DNA from: Serratia sp. H1w
GTDB lineage: Bacteria > Pseudomonadota > Gammaproteobacteria > Enterobacterales > Enterobacteriaceae
Direction: 5' to 3'
Length of the DNA: 36,245 nt
Assembly: GCF_000633355.1 (NCBI RefSeq)
Contig: NZ_AYMQ01000102.1
Location: 1 to 36,245 of the forward strand
Every line of letters starts with the position of its first letter. Within the stretch, counting starts at the first letter, position 1. Under the pieces are notes generated by a model, which worked only from the letters and a program-made list of their open reading frames with translations, was not told the DNA's origin and searched no databases. Position numbers and translations under genes: made by a program. This document shows, in pieces, positions 17,190-27,196 of this stretch.

Positions 17190-19772
17190 TTAACCCACAA
17201 CCAGGTTAAGCAATTTGCCTGGAACATAGATCACTTTACGTACCGTGACCCCTTCCAGATATTTGGCCACCAGATGTTCCTGGGAGGCGCGCTCACGCAC
17301 TTGTTCTTCGGTCGCGTCGGCTGGCACGGTGACTTTTGCCCGCACTTTGCCGTTAACCTGTACCACGACCAGCTTGGAATCTTCCACCATGGCGTCAACG
17401 TCTGCCACAGGCCATGGCGCAGTATCCACATCACCTTCAGCACTCAACGCTTGCCACAGGGTGAAACAGACGTGCGGTGTGAACGGATACAGCATACGTA
17501 CCACGGCCAGCAAGGCTTCTTGCAGCAGGGCGCGATCCTGTTCAGTTTCCTGCGGTGCACGGCCCAGCTTGTTCATCAGCTCCATCACGGCGGCGATGGC
17601 GGTGTTGAAGGTCTGACGGCGGCCGATATCATCAGTCACTTTGGCGATGGTTTTATGCACGTCGCGGCGCAGCGCTTTCTGATCTTCATTGAGCGCATTG
17701 ACGTCCAGTGGTTGAACGGCACCTTTCTCAACATGGTCGTAAGCCAGTTTCCAAACGCGTTTCAGGAAGCGGTTAGCCCCTTCAACGCCGGATTCTTGCC
17801 ATTCCAGCGTCATTTCTGCCGGGGAAGCAAACATCATAAACAGACGCACGGTATCCGCGCCGTATTTCTCTACCATCACCTGCGGGTCGATGCCGTTGTT
17901 CTTCGACTTCGACATTTTGCTCATGCCAGCATAGACCAGTTCGCGGCCTTCTGGATCGGTCGCTTTGACAATGCGGCCTTTCTCATCACGTTCGACGGTG
18001 GCATCTACCGGCGATACCCACACGCGCTCACCGCTGTTGCCGGTGTAGTAGAAGGCATCGGCCAGTACCATCCCCTGGCACAACAGGCGTTTGGCCGGCT
18101 CGTCTGAATCGACCAGACCTGCGTCGCGCATCAGCTTGTGGAAGAAGCGGAAATACATCAGGTGCATGATGGCGTGTTCGATGCCGCCAACATACTGATC
18201 GACAGGCAGCCAGTAGTTGGCCGCAGCCGGATCCAGCATCCCTTTATCGTACTGTGGGCAGGTGTAACGTGCGTAGTACCAGGAAGACTCCATAAAGGTG
18301 TCGAAGGTGTCGGTTTCACGCAGCGCCGGTTGGCCGTTAACGGTGGTTTTTGCCCACTCGGGATCGGCTTTGATCGGGCTGGTGATGCCGTCCATCACCA
18401 CGTCTTCCGGCAGGATCACCGGCAGTTGGTCTGCTGGCGTTGGCATTACGGTGCCGTCTTCCAGCGTCACCATTGGGATTGGAGCACCCCAGTAACGTTG
18501 ACGGGATACGCCCCAGTCGCGCAGACGGTAGTTCACTTTACGCTGACCCACGCCTTGGGCGACCAGCTTGTCGGCGATGGCGTTAAAGCCGGCCAGGTGA
18601 TCCAGACCGTCGAATTCGCCGGAGTTGAACAGCGTGCCTTTTTCGGTCATCGCTTCGGCGGTGACGTCTGGCTTGCTGCCGTCCAGGTTCAGAACAACCG
18701 GTTTGATTTGCAGACCGTATTTGGTGGCAAATTCCCAGTCACGCTGATCGTGGCCAGGGACGGCCATTACCGCGCCGGTGCCGTATTCCATCAATACGAA
18801 GTTGGCTACCCAGATCGGCAGTTTTTCACCGCTCAGAGGATGAATGGCAAACAGGCCGGTGGCCATGCCTTTCTTCTCCATGGTCGCCATTTCGGCTTCG
18901 GCAACCTTGGTGTTGCGGCATTCGTCGATAAAGCCGGTCAGCGCCGGGTTATTGATCGCGCCCTGTTGTGCCAATGGGTGACCTGCGGCAACGGCCACAT
19001 AGGTGGCACCCATAAAGGTATCCGGGCGGGTGGTGTAGACGGTGACTTTCTCAGCGCTGTCGGCAACGTCGAAGGTGATTTCTACCCCTTCGGAACGGCC
19101 AATCCAGTTGCGCTGCATGGTTTTCACCTGCTCTGGCCAGCTTTCCAGCGTGTCCAGATCGTTGAGCAGTTGGTCGGCGTAATCGGTGATTTTAATAAAC
19201 CACTGTGGGATCTCTTTACGCTCAACCTTGGTATCGCAGCGCCAGCAGCAGCCGTCGATCACCTGTTCGTTGGCCAGAACGGTCAGATCGTGTGGACACC
19301 AGTTCACCGCCGAGGTCTTCTTGTAGACCATGCCTTTTTCGTACAGCTTGGTGAAGAACCACTGTTCCCAACGGTAGTAGTCAGGATCACAGGTGGCGAT
19401 CTCGCGATCCCAGTCATAGCCGAAGCCCAGCAGTTTCAGCTGGTTCTTCATGTATTCGATGTTGTCGTAGGTCCATGGGGCTGGTGCGGTGTTGTTCTTT
19501 ACCGCCGCGCCTTCTGCCGGCAAGCCAAACGCATCCCAGCCAATCGGCTGTAGCACGTTTTTACCCAGCATACGCTGGTAGCGGGAGGTCACGTCGCCAA
19601 TGGTGTAGTTACGAACATGACCCATGTGCAGACGACCAGAAGGGTAAGGCAGCATGGATAGGCAGTAATACTTTTCCTTGCTGGCGTCTTCGGTAACCTT
19701 GAAAGTTTGCTTCTCTTGCCAGTGAAGCTGTACGTTCGATTCTATCTCTTCGGGGCGGTATTGCTCTTGCAT
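17190..19772 (-). CDS. leuS: Leucyl-tRNA synthetase LeuS
   Basis: This 860-residue class I synthetase has the same length as E. coli LeuS. The HIGH motif appears as HMGH (49-52), the CP1 editing domain contains [12 protein letters not shown], and KMSKS occurs in [10 protein letters not shown] near residue 620. The start at 19772 ([10 protein letters not shown]) matches the family; 63 open codons upstream are unlikely to be translated as they hold no conserved sequence. A possible promoter lies about 70 bases upstream. lptE, holA and nadD follow, probably in one operon. Confidence 0.97.
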   Translation of the reverse strand: MQEQYRPEEIESNVQLHWQEKQTFKVTEDASKEKYYCLSMLPYPSGRLHMGHVRNYTIGDVTSRYQRMLGKNVLQPIGWDAFGLPAEGAAVKNNTAPAPWTYDNIEYMKNQLKLLGFGYDWDREIATCDPDYYRWEQWFFTKLYEKGMVYKKTSAVNWCPHDLTVLANEQVIDGCCWRCDTKVERKEIPQWFIKITDYADQLLNDLDTLESWPEQVKTMQRNWIGRSEGVEITFDVADSAEKVTVYTTRPDTFMGATYVAVAAGHPLAQQGAINNPALTGFIDECRNTKVAEAEMATMEKKGMATGLFAIHPLSGEKLPIWVANFVLMEYGTGAVMAVPGHDQRDWEFATKYGLQIKPVVLNLDGSKPDVTAEAMTEKGTLFNSGEFDGLDHLAGFNAIADKLVAQGVGQRKVNYRLRDWGVSRQRYWGAPIPMVTLEDGTVMPTPADQLPVILPEDVVMDGITSPIKADPEWAKTTVNGQPALRETDTFDTFMESSWYYARYTCPQYDKGMLDPAAANYWLPVDQYVGGIEHAIMHLMYFRFFHKLMRDAGLVDSDEPAKRLLCQGMVLADAFYYTGNSGERVWVSPVDATVERDEKGRIVKATDPEGRELVYAGMSKMSKSKNNGIDPQVMVEKYGADTVRLFMMFASPAEMTLEWQESGVEGANRFLKRVWKLAYDHVEKGAVQPLDVNALNEDQKALRRDVHKTIAKVTDDIGRRQTFNTAIAAVMELMNKLGRAPQETEQDRALLQEALLAVVRMLYPFTPHVCFTLWQALSAEGDVDTAPWPVADVDAMVEDSKLVVVQVNGKVRAKVTVPADATEEQVRERASQEHLVAKYLEGVTVRKVIYVPGKLLNLVVG

Positions 19773-19843
19773 GGCGGCCGATGGTCCTGTAGGTGTGTAA
19801 CAGCTACATCCGTAGCATTCTGTGAGTATCTTTAGATCTGCAT

Positions 19844-19873
19844 AGCATAGCTGATAAGACCTGTCGGCAACAA
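19844..19873 (-). promoter_or_regulatory. Possible sigma-70 promoter of leuS
   Basis: On the minus strand TTGTTG (19868-19873) and TATGCT (19844-19849) are separated by 18 bases. The match is fair, and the position gives a leader of about 65 bases. Confidence 0.35.
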
Positions 19874-20040
19874 CACCAAGCGCCCCGACTCGGCGTATTA
19901 AAAAAATAACCGTGCCATGATGTGACTCACAATGTGCCAATCCCTCACCTTGCCAAGCCACATCAGTGATTTACGACTAAAATAATAACGAGTAGTTTTA
20001 GGGGAGAAGTCCTGTCGCAGTAGTTCATCTAGGAGAAGCT

Positions 20041-20523
20041 ATGAACAAGGTTGCTCAGTATTACCGCGAGTTGGTGACGTCGCTGACGGAACGTTTAAAG
20101 AACGGCGAACGTGATATTGACCAATTGGTCGCCAGCGCCGAGAAACGTCTGAACGAAGTGGAGGAGCTAAGCCGCACGGAAGTTGAGCAGTTAACCCGGG
20201 CGGTGCGCCGCGATCTGGAGGAGTTTGCCCGCAGCTATGAAGAAAGCCGGGAGGATTTCACCGACAGCGTGTTTATGCGCGTGATCAAGGAGAGCCTGTG
20301 GCAGGAACTGGCGGATATCACCGATAAGACCCAACTGGAGTGGCGCGAGGTGTTCAAGGATGTCAGCCACCACGGCGTCTACCACAGCGGCGAGGTGGTC
20401 GGGTTGGGTAATCTGGTGTGTGAGAAGTGTCATCACCATCTGGCGTTCTATACGCCAGAAGTGCTGCCGCTATGCCCGAAGTGCGGTCACGATCAGTTCC
20501 AGCGCCGGCCGTTTGAGCCTTGA
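20041..20523 (+). CDS. ybeL: Zinc-ribbon-containing protein YbeL (DUF1451)
   Basis: The 160-residue product begins MNKVAQYYRELVTSL. An N-terminal helical, probably coiled-coil region (about 1-80) is rich in charged residues. The middle and C-terminus, HGVYHSGEVVGLGNLVCEKC with a second CPKC, form a zinc ribbon nearly identical to E. coli YbeL. AGGAGA lies just before the ATG. It is divergent from leuS. Function is unknown. Confidence 0.94.
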   Translation: MNKVAQYYRELVTSLTERLKNGERDIDQLVASAEKRLNEVEELSRTEVEQLTRAVRRDLEEFARSYEESREDFTDSVFMRVIKESLWQELADITDKTQLEWREVFKDVSHHGVYHSGEVVGLGNLVCEKCHHHLAFYTPEVLPLCPKCGHDQFQRRPFEP

Positions 20524-20547
20524 TAAACCAGTAGAGATGCTACTGAT

Positions 20548-20568
20548 GTAGGGGCGCTGCATGCTGCG
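20548..20568. repeat. GGGGCGC-TGCATGC short palindromic repeat, copy 2
   Basis: GTAGGGGCGCTGCATGCTGC occurs here, 25 bases after ybeL. The same sequence, with minor changes, is at 9696, 33133 and 36164. Confidence 0.75.
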
Positions 20569-20619
20569 TCCAGTCGCATATTCGTCATCAACCTCAATGG
20601 CTGTGATTAATGGTGTCGC

Positions 20620-20725
20620 AGGTGGGGAGCATGCAGAACGCCGACACGCCGTGAACCCGTCCATGGGGGCTCACAATCGCGCTTCCATGCGCTCAACGGT
20701 CGGCTAACCTGCATAATCCCCACCT
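20620..20725. repeat. Dispersed ~105-bp element, copy B (inverted relative to copy A)
   Basis: Read on the minus strand it repeats the element at 4446-4550 with roughly ten differences in 100 bases. Its ends are AGGTGGGGA (20620-20628) and TCCCCACCT (20717-20725), a perfect inverted repeat that differs in sequence from that of copy A. There is no coding capacity. Confidence 0.75.
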
Positions 20726-20813
20726 ATCAGAGGCTTTGGCGTCGCGGTAAAAAGCGGGTTCGGAGCCTGGGTCAGGGACAGGCGTTAATCGATAACAGGG
20801 CTTGTGGTTATAG

Positions 20814-21010
20814 CCCCTCACCCCAACCCTCTCCCGCAGGGAGAGGGAGCTGTCCGGAGTGCTTGGTGGGTTCGTGCTGCTTCGGGAAGTAGGGAGTAAA
20901 GGCATTACGCAGAAAAATCAGCGAGTCCTCTCATCCAAGGTGCGTCATCGTATTTTCAGGTCTGCTCGATCGGTTCCCTCTCCTGGGGGAGAGGGTTAGG
21001 GCGAGGGGGG
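20814..21010. repeat. Composite repeat: two inverted GC-rich palindromes around a ~125-bp spacer
   Basis: The left unit begins CCCCTCACCCCAACCCTC (20814) and contains CTCCC/GGGAG. The right unit (20976-21010) is its inverse, ending GAGGGTTAGGGCGAGGGG. The two face each other across about 125 bases, like an enterobacterial BIME. The right unit ends two bases before the rihA stop codon. A related composite begins at 36094. Outside the three repeats of 20524-21012 I see nothing else. Confidence 0.75.
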
Positions 21011-21012
21011 AT

Positions 21013-21945
21013 TTAGTAGCGTGAGACGCACTCAACCATCAGATCGATAAAGCCCTGGCGGTTGATATGGGTCAGCACTTCGACGTTGGCCGGTTTCCCG
21101 TTCTGGCCAAACTCATCCACCACCGTCATACCCACGGTATACTGCCCCTGGGTTTCCACACCTACCCACAGTTCACGGCTTTCAAACAGCTCCGGAGCCA
21201 GCAGCCAGGCGATGGTGCAAGGATCGTGCATGGCAGCCCCAGGCAGGCCACGCGGGTGGCTGAGATACAGCGGCAGATAGAAATCGAGCATGCTGGCTAC
21301 CGCTGCCGCCACTGGATTATTAATACTGCGGATGCGTTCGATATCTTGTGGTAACACCAATGCCTGATGGGTGACGTTCAGCCCGGCCATGGTCAGCGGT
21401 ACGCCGGATTGCAGCACGATTTCGGCCGCTTCGGGATCGACATAGATATTGAATTCGGCCACCGGCGTGGTGTTGCCCGCATTCATCCCACCGCCCATAA
21501 ACACGATGCGTTCGATCTTCTTTTTCAGCTCGGCGTGCTGTGACAGCAACAACGCGATGTTGGTCATCGGGCCGGTCACTACCAGCGTCATCGGCTCTGG
21601 GCTGGAGCGCAGCAGATCGGCAATCAGTTCGACCGCTGTCTGTTTTACTGGCTGGAAGCTAGGGGCGGGCAGATGGGTATTGCCCATGCCGGTATCACCG
21701 TGCACGTAATCGGCAATCACCAGATCGCGCATCAAGGGCTTGGCGGCACCGCCAGCGACCAGAACATCTGGCCGTTGCATCAGCGTCAGCAGGCCGAGCG
21801 CGTTATGCAGGGTTTTTTGCGGTGTCTGGTTACCGGCAGAAGTGGTAACGGCTTTGACATCCAAGGTTGGGGCGCGTAACGCCATGGCAAGGGCAATAGC
21901 GTCATCAAGGCCTGGGTCACAATCGATAATAATGGGGCGGGGCAT
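21013..21945 (-). CDS. rihA: Pyrimidine-specific ribonucleoside hydrolase RihA
   Basis: The 310-residue enzyme hydrolyses cytidine and uridine to base and ribose. The N-terminal calcium-binding motif DCDPGLDDA is present, with the later FMGGG and NIYVDPEAA segments typical of nucleoside hydrolases. ATG at 21945 follows AAGGAGA at good spacing; the open frame further upstream reads through a hairpin and is not coding. It follows the glt operon with a 103-base gap containing a strong stem-loop. Confidence 0.93.
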   Translation of the reverse strand: MPRPIIIDCDPGLDDAIALAMALRAPTLDVKAVTTSAGNQTPQKTLHNALGLLTLMQRPDVLVAGGAAKPLMRDLVIADYVHGDTGMGNTHLPAPSFQPVKQTAVELIADLLRSSPEPMTLVVTGPMTNIALLLSQHAELKKKIERIVFMGGGMNAGNTTPVAEFNIYVDPEAAEIVLQSGVPLTMAGLNVTHQALVLPQDIERIRSINNPVAAAVASMLDFYLPLYLSHPRGLPGAAMHDPCTIAWLLAPELFESRELWVGVETQGQYTVGMTVVDEFGQNGKPANVEVLTHINRQGFIDLMVECVSRY

Positions 21946-22016
21946 CACTTTCTCCTTCAGCGTTATCATTATGCAGTGAGGATCGGGGGAAAGCGTGAAA
22001 GAAACAAGCACTATTG

Positions 22017-22041
22017 ATGCGCCCTGAGAACCAGGGCGCAT
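22017..22041. repeat. Strong stem-loop between gltL and rihA
   Basis: ATGCGCCCTG (22017-22026) pairs perfectly with CAGGGCGCAT (22032-22041) around AGAAC. It lies seven bases beyond the gltL stop. No T run follows on the minus strand, so it is either a weak terminator or a 3' end protecting element. Confidence 0.6.
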
Positions 22042-22048
22042 CTGGCGA

Positions 22049-22774
22049 TCAATGCAGGATTTTGGCCAGGAAGTCTTTGGCACGCTCAGACTGCGGGTTG
22101 TTGAAGAAGTCATCTTTATTGGTGTCTTCGACAATCTTCCCTTCATCCATAAAGATCACCCGGTGGGCCACTTTACGGGCAAAGCCCATTTCGTGGGTTA
22201 CCACCATCATGGTCATCCCTTCCTGTGCCAGCTTCACCATGACGTCCAGCACCTCGTTGATCATTTCCGGATCGAGCGCAGAGGTAGGTTCATCAAACAG
22301 CATGGCGATCGGATCCATACACAGCGCACGGGCAATCGCCACACGCTGCTGCTGGCCACCGGAAAGTTGCCCAGGGAACTTGTTGGCATGCGCAGACAGG
22401 CCCACACGTTCCAGCAGTTTCAGGGCCTTATCCTGTGAGGCTGCCTTGTCGCGCTTAAGGACCTTGACCTGTGCCAGCGTCAGGTTTTCAATGATCGACA
22501 AATGGGGGAACAGTTCGAAATGCTGGAACACCATCCCCACTTTGGAGCGCAATTGCGCCAAGTTGGTGCTCTTGCTGTTGACCTGAATGCCGTTAACTTC
22601 GATATCGCCTTTCTGGATTGGCTCCAGCCCGTTAACGGTTTTAATCAGGGTTGATTTGCCTGAGCCGGAAGGACCGCAGACTACCACCACTTCGCCTTTT
22701 TTGACTTCAGTGGTGCAGTCGGTCAGAACCTGAAAGTGACCGTACCACTTAGAAACATTTTTCAGGGATATCAT
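22049..22774 (-). CDS. gltL: Glutamate/aspartate ABC transporter ATP-binding protein GltL
   Basis: The 241-residue ATPase powers the GltIJKL importer. Walker A is GPSGSGKST (34-42), the signature is LSGGQQQR, Walker B is [11 protein letters not shown] and the switch histidine is in VVTHEMG. ATG at 22774 shares its A with the gltK stop (TGATG) and gives the E. coli length; a TTG one codon earlier is possible. Confidence 0.97.
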   Translation of the reverse strand: MISLKNVSKWYGHFQVLTDCTTEVKKGEVVVVCGPSGSGKSTLIKTVNGLEPIQKGDIEVNGIQVNSKSTNLAQLRSKVGMVFQHFELFPHLSIIENLTLAQVKVLKRDKAASQDKALKLLERVGLSAHANKFPGQLSGGQQQRVAIARALCMDPIAMLFDEPTSALDPEMINEVLDVMVKLAQEGMTMMVVTHEMGFARKVAHRVIFMDEGKIVEDTNKDDFFNNPQSERAKDFLAKILH

Positions 22775-23448
22775 CAAACAGTCCTTTTCTTCAAATAGCT
22801 TACCAGCGCCGAGGCGGCGAGACTGATAACAAAATAGACCAAACCGGCGAACAGGATCATTTCTACCTGCGTACCGTCACGCTCACCAATGGTTGACGCG
22901 GTGCGGAAGAAGTCGGCCAGGCTAAGTACGTAAACCAGCGAGGTGTCCTGGAACAACACGATCCCCTGGGTCAGCAGCAGTGGCACCATCGCCCGGAACG
23001 CCTGCGGCAGGATCACCAACCGCATCGATTGCCATTGGGTCATGCCCAATGCCAGCGAAGCAGAGGATTGGCCGCGCGAGACGCTTTCAATACCTGCTCG
23101 GATAATTTCCGAGTAGTAGGCGGCTTCAAACAGCGAAAAGGCTACCATAGCCGAGATAAGGCGAATATCGGTTTTCGGTGACAGCCCAAGAACTTGTTGT
23201 AATAAGCTTGGAACCACCAGATAGAACCACAGCAGCACCATCACCAGCGGTACGGAGCGGAACAGGTTGACGTACAGCGCCGCGAACCAGCTAATCGCCT
23301 TGATTGACGACAGGCGCATTACTGCCAGAACGGTGCCCCACAGAATACCAAACACAATAGCCGTCACGGTGATTTTCAGCGTAACGACCAGCCCTTGCAG
23401 CAGATACGGGAAGCTTGGGACAATCGATCCCCAATCAAATTGGTACAT
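22774..23448 (-). CDS. gltK: Glutamate/aspartate ABC transporter permease GltK
   Basis: The 224-residue inner-membrane permease has about five helices. The EAA loop ([29 protein letters not shown]) that contacts GltL is at about 125-155. Its start overlaps the gltJ stop by one base (TAATG) and its stop overlaps gltL by one base, so the three are translationally coupled. Confidence 0.96.
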   Translation of the reverse strand: MYQFDWGSIVPSFPYLLQGLVVTLKITVTAIVFGILWGTVLAVMRLSSIKAISWFAALYVNLFRSVPLVMVLLWFYLVVPSLLQQVLGLSPKTDIRLISAMVAFSLFEAAYYSEIIRAGIESVSRGQSSASLALGMTQWQSMRLVILPQAFRAMVPLLLTQGIVLFQDTSLVYVLSLADFFRTASTIGERDGTQVEMILFAGLVYFVISLAASALVSYLKKRTV

Positions 23449-24188
23449 TATTTACTCCCCATATGGCCAGGTAACTGCACTTTCTTCTCGACGATACGCA
23501 TCAACAGCATGATCACGGCGTTGATCGCAACGTAGGCGAGGGTGATGGCAGTAAAGGATTCATAGGCGTGTGCGGAGTAATCCAGCAGCTTACCGGCCTG
23601 TGCGGCCATGTCCACCAGCCCGATGGTCGAGGCAATGGCGGAGTTTTTTACCAGGTTGAGCATTTCCGAGGTCATCGGCGGCACGATCACCCGATAGGCG
23701 TTGGGCAACAGGACATAGCGATAGGTTTGTGGCAGCGTCAGGCCCATTGCCAGTCCGGCAGCCTGCTGGCCGCGTGGCAGAGACTGGATCGCGGCACGTA
23801 CCTGTTCGCAGACGCGTGCGGCAGTAAACAGCCCAAGGCACAGCATGGAAGAGATGAAGAATTGCACGTTGGGATCGAGTTCGCTTTTGAACCACATGCC
23901 GATATCGGCTGGCAGCAGTTCTGGCATCACCAGATACCAGGTAAAGAATTGGACGATTAAAGGCACGTTACGGAACAGTTCGACGTAACAAGTCCCTAGC
24001 GAGGAGAGAAAACGGTTGGGTACGGTGCGCAAGATACCGAACAGTGAACCGACAAAGAAGGCAATAATCCATGCACAGACTGAGAGGGCGACCGTGACCT
24101 GAAAGCCGGACCAGATCCAGCCCAGATAGGTGGTATTCCCAAACGGGGCCTGCTGCAGGAAGATACCCCAGTTCCAATCTATTGACAT
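23448..24188 (-). CDS. gltJ: Glutamate/aspartate ABC transporter permease GltJ
   Basis: The 246-residue permease pairs with GltK. The start [18 protein letters not shown] at 24188 matches E. coli; ten additional upstream codons are open but unlikely to be used. The EAA loop ([26 protein letters not shown]) is near the middle. It lies 173 bases downstream of gltI, with a strong terminator between them, which would lower its expression relative to gltI. Confidence 0.96.
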   Translation of the reverse strand: MSIDWNWGIFLQQAPFGNTTYLGWIWSGFQVTVALSVCAWIIAFFVGSLFGILRTVPNRFLSSLGTCYVELFRNVPLIVQFFTWYLVMPELLPADIGMWFKSELDPNVQFFISSMLCLGLFTAARVCEQVRAAIQSLPRGQQAAGLAMGLTLPQTYRYVLLPNAYRVIVPPMTSEMLNLVKNSAIASTIGLVDMAAQAGKLLDYSAHAYESFTAITLAYVAINAVIMLLMRIVEKKVQLPGHMGSK

Positions 24189-24267
24189 AACAAACTCCGC
24201 TAAACAGGTGTAAAACACCTTACAACTTGATGACCGTTTACCTACCCGGCAGGCCGAGTCGTGTCAG

Positions 24268-24300
24268 GAAAAAATGCGGGAGGGGAACGGCCTCCCGCAT
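24268..24300 (-). terminator. Intrinsic terminator between gltI and gltJ
   Basis: On the minus strand ATGCGGGAGG pairs perfectly with CCTCCCGCAT (arms 24291-24300 and 24274-24283) and is followed by six Ts. It would end most transcripts after gltI and let a fraction read into gltJKL. Confidence 0.85.
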
Positions 24301-24375
24301 CACTGTCTGTCCTGTTAACCGTCATCTACAGCAGCCAGCTTGGGCTGGCTTGATCTTTTTATTAGTTCAGTGCTT
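24268..24375 (-). ncRNA. sroC: Candidate SroC-like 3'UTR-derived small RNA of gltI
   Basis: In Salmonella and E. coli SroC is cut from the gltI-gltJ spacer, ends at the intrinsic terminator before gltJ and sponges GcvB. Here the spacer has the same plan: after the gltI stop comes a stem-loop AGCCAGC/GCTGGCT (24333-24350), a CA-rich single-stranded stretch (AACAGGACAGACAGTG) and the terminator ending at 24268. The 5' end is a guess. The call rests on position and layout, not on base-by-base comparison. Confidence 0.5.
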
Positions 24376-25258
24376 TGTCGTTAGGTTCTTTGAACAACTG
24401 CTTCATGTCGTCAGACAGGTCGAAGTTCATGTTGAGGTTTTTTGGTGGGATTGGCTGTTTGAACCAGATATCAAACCATTTGGCGGCCTGGCCAGAGGTC
24501 TGAGCTTGTGCGATGGTTTCATCCACCAGCTTTTTGAACTCTGGATCGTCTTTGCGCATCATACAGCCATAGGCTTCTTTGGACTGTGGAGTCGCAATGA
24601 TTTCCCACTGATCCGGCTGTTTGGCTTTGGCGCGCTCGCCTGCCAGCAGGGCGTCATCCATCATAAACGCCACGGCACGGCCACTTTCCAGGGTGCGGAA
24701 GGAGTCACCGTGGTCTTTGGCACTGATGATGCGCATTTTCATCTGATCTTTGTCGTTCAGCTTGTTGAGCAACACTTCGGAAGTGGTACCTGAAGTGACG
24801 ACCACCGCTTTACCGGCCAGATCTTTAAAGTCTTTGATGTCGGAGCCTTTCTTGACCAGCAGGCGGGTACCGACGACAAAAATGGTATCAGAGAATGCGG
24901 CCTGTTTCTGGCGCTCGAGGTTGTTGGTGGTGGAACCACACTCGAAATCGAAGGTGCCGTTCTGCAACAGCGGGATACGGTTTTGCGAGGTGATCGGCAG
25001 CATTTACACCTGCAGATTCGGCTCGTTCAATTTCTTCTTGATAGCATCAACGATTTGGTTGGAATAATCCTGGGAGTAACCCACCACTTTTTGCTGATTA
25101 TCATAGTAGGAGAACGGCACTGAAGATTCACGATGGCCAACAACAATCACGCCGTTATCTTTGATCTTTTTCAGCGTGCCGGTCAGTTCTTCCGCATGGG
25201 CTACGCTACTCGCCATCCCGATCAGCAGTAACGATAATGCCAACTTACGCATTTGCAT
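24362..25258 (-). pseudogene. gltI: Glutamate/aspartate periplasmic binding protein GltI, interrupted by an in-frame TAA
   Basis: The frame from ATG 25258 encodes a signal peptide (MQMRKLALSLLLIGM...AHA-EE) and the conserved GVIVVGHRESSVPFSYYDNQ, then meets TAA at 25004-25006 after 84 codons. The same frame continues without loss with MLPITSQNRIPLLQNGTFDF to the normal end EPNDKALN (213 codons). E. coli has LQVKLIPITSQN at this spot, so a lysine AAA has become TAA. The full length would be about 298 residues. A restart at the ATG right after the stop would yield a protein without a signal peptide, hence not exported. The rest is undamaged, implying a very recent mutation, a sequence error, or read-through. 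The first ATG follows AGGAG. Confidence 0.9.
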
Positions 25259-25273
25259 GGTCCAACTCCTATG

Positions 25274-25306
25274 CTGTTGTGATTGCCCGCTCTCAGCGAG
25301 TGCGGG
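25274..25306 (-). promoter_or_regulatory. gltI leader: hairpin plus CA-rich possible GcvB target
   Basis: In the leader, CACAACAG (25274-25281, minus strand) lies just before the AGGAG ribosome-binding site. GcvB uses a GU-rich segment to block such CA-rich sites, and gltI is a known GcvB target in Salmonella. Upstream is a hairpin CCCGC/GCGGG with an inner CTC/GAG (25286-25306). Confidence 0.4.
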
Positions 25307-25452
25307 TTAAAACGGCTATTCACGGCCGGAACTATAAAGATAGTCTGAGACCCGATTCCCGATAGAAAATAACCGATTGTGAACAGGATGAAACTAAGTT
25401 GTTTCATTTTTTGCGACATCACGCGCACCAAATTAATGCAATAAACCCCAGA

Positions 25453-25504
25453 TGCACCACTTGGGTGCGAACCTTGCTCTGGAGTTGTGCACCATTTGAT
25501 CCCT
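25453..25504. promoter_or_regulatory. NtrC-like binding sites upstream of the glt operon
   Basis: TGCACC-ACTTG-GGTGCG (25453-25469) differs at one base from the NtrC consensus TGCACC-N5-GGTGCA. A second half-site, TGCACC, starts at 25488, 35 bases away. Both lie about 200 bases before gltI, a normal enhancer position. I could not find a convincing sigma-54 promoter (GG-N10-GC) between them and gltI. The remainder of 25307-25627 shows nothing else I can support. Confidence 0.45.
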
Positions 25505-25627
25505 CCTGTAGCCAAGCGAAATAAGCAGTAGCGCTACAGGATGACGTTCACCGGCTATACCGAATAATTAAAGCAAGGAGCATGCCAGAAACGGCGAGGA
25601 GAGAAGATGTTACAGGAAGGTGAAGAA

Positions 25628-25650
25628 GGGCACGGCTAGATACCGTGCCC
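25628..25650 (-). terminator. Probable terminator of the phoL-lnt operon
   Basis: GGGCACGG (25628-25635) pairs with CCGTGCCC (25643-25650), ten bases beyond the lnt stop. The tail on the minus strand is only TTCTTC, so termination may be partial. Confidence 0.5.
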
Positions 25651-25659
25651 TGAGCGCGT

Positions 25660-27189
25660 TTATTTGCTGCGGCGGCCAACCAGCAGCACGAGGCCTGCCA
25701 TCAGCACAGTGATGATCCACACTGGCGCAGAGCCAAAGCGGGCATACGGCGTGATACCGGTGGTTGGGGTAACCTTCACTTCCAACACCTGGCGGGTGAA
25801 CTGCGGGATGGAGGCCAACACTTCGCCGGTAGGGCCAACGGCGGCGGTGATGCCGTTATTGGTGCTACGCAGCAACGGTCTGCCCAGTTCCAATGAACGC
25901 ATACGCGCCATCTGGAAGTGCTGCCATGGGCCGATGGAATGGCCGAACCAGGCGTCGTTGGACACGGTCAGCAGGAAGTTGGTATCCGGACGGAAGTTGT
26001 CGCGTACCTGCTGGCCGAGCACGATTTCATAGCAGATGGCTGCCGTCAGGTTGTAACCGCGCACGCTGAGCTGTGGCTGCACGTAGTCACCGCGGCTGAA
26101 CGAGGACATTGGCAGGTCGAAGAAAGGAGCCAGCGGGCGCAGCAGCGTTTCCAACGGCACAAACTCACCGAATGGCACCAGGTGATGTTTGTCATAGCGA
26201 TTGGCCGCCGGGTAGCTGTAAGGCTTTTCTTCGCCCAGCACGATCACGCTGTTGAAGAACTTGGTGCCTTGTTGCGTAGCACGAGCGTCCACAATACCGG
26301 TGATCAGGCTGCTGTTCTTGGCACGCATCAGATCGTCCATCATGGTCAGGAAACCGTTCTGATTGCTCTCCACATCGGGAATAGCGGACTCCGGCCAGAT
26401 GATGATCGGCGCTTTGCCCATCATCGGGCGGCTCTCGTCCAGATAGGTTTGCAGCGTGCTGAGCAACGCCTTGGGATCCCACTTCATCGACTGCTCGATA
26501 TTGCCCTGCACCATGGCGACGTTCACCGCTTTATCCGGCTGCGGCGTAAACCAGTGGATCTGGCGCAGCGGCCACGGCAGCAGCAGCATGGCGATAGCAA
26601 TCACCGCCGGGGTGATGCGCCGTTGATTGAGCGCAAACACCAGCAGGCCGCTGAGGGACATCAGGATCAGGGTAATCGCATCCATGCCCAGCAATGGCGC
26701 AATGCCTTTCAGCGGGCCGTCGATCTGGGTATAGCCGAATTGTAACCAAGGGAAACCGGTGAGCACCCAGCCACGCAGGAATTCGGTCAGTTGCCACAGT
26801 GCCGGAGCGGCAATCGCCAGCCGCCACCAGGTGGTACGTGGCCAGAGGCGCGTCAGCAAACCGGCGAACAGCCCGGTATACAGCGAAAGGTAGGCGGCCA
26901 ACAACACCACCAGGAAGATATTAATGGCAAATGGCATGCCACCAAAATCAGCAATGCTGACGTAAACCCAGTTCACACCGCTGCCAAACAGCCCCATCCC
27001 CCACAAGAAACCGAGCAGGGCGGATTGTTTGGTGGTGCGGTTGAGGGTAACGGCCAGCAGGCCGAACAGCGAGACAATGGCTGCAGGCCAGATATCGTAA
27101 GGGGAGAAGGCCAGCGTGCCACAGGCACCGGTCAAAAGCGCCAGCAGGGCGCGAACCCGCTGGCGATCAAGTAATGAGGCTTTAACCAT
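25660..27189 (-). CDS. lnt: Apolipoprotein N-acyltransferase Lnt
   Basis: The 509-residue inner-membrane enzyme adds the third acyl chain to lipoproteins. The N-terminal third has about six helices, and the periplasmic nitrilase domain contains the glutamate in WPESAIPD, the lysine in the middle ([12 protein letters not shown] region) and the cysteine in AAICYE. A last helix lies at the C-terminus. ATG at 27189 ([10 protein letters not shown]) gives the family length; the frame upstream overlaps corC. It starts eight bases after the corC stop. Confidence 0.96.
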   Translation of the reverse strand: MVKASLLDRQRVRALLALLTGACGTLAFSPYDIWPAAIVSLFGLLAVTLNRTTKQSALLGFLWGMGLFGSGVNWVYVSIADFGGMPFAINIFLVVLLAAYLSLYTGLFAGLLTRLWPRTTWWRLAIAAPALWQLTEFLRGWVLTGFPWLQFGYTQIDGPLKGIAPLLGMDAITLILMSLSGLLVFALNQRRITPAVIAIAMLLLPWPLRQIHWFTPQPDKAVNVAMVQGNIEQSMKWDPKALLSTLQTYLDESRPMMGKAPIIIWPESAIPDVESNQNGFLTMMDDLMRAKNSSLITGIVDARATQQGTKFFNSVIVLGEEKPYSYPAANRYDKHHLVPFGEFVPLETLLRPLAPFFDLPMSSFSRGDYVQPQLSVRGYNLTAAICYEIVLGQQVRDNFRPDTNFLLTVSNDAWFGHSIGPWQHFQMARMRSLELGRPLLRSTNNGITAAVGPTGEVLASIPQFTRQVLEVKVTPTTGITPYARFGSAPVWIITVLMAGLVLLVGRRSK

Positions 27190-27196
27190 GTGTGAG

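Noticed and set aside
18138-19553. Long open frame (471 codons) on the plus strand
   Set aside because: It is antisense to leuS, a clear 860-residue gene; the frame is open only because of codon bias on the other strand.
19773-19961. 63-codon in-frame extension of leuS
   Set aside because: LeuS begins at 19772 in the family, and the extension covers the likely promoter.
25415-25440. Sigma-54 promoter for gltI (minus-strand TTGGTGCGCGTGATGTCGC)
   Set aside because: The GG and GC elements are three bases too far apart for the strict -24/-12 spacing.
25222-25515. 97-codon open frame over the gltI promoter
   Set aside because: It overlaps the gltI start in another frame and covers the NtrC-like sites; no conserved sequence.
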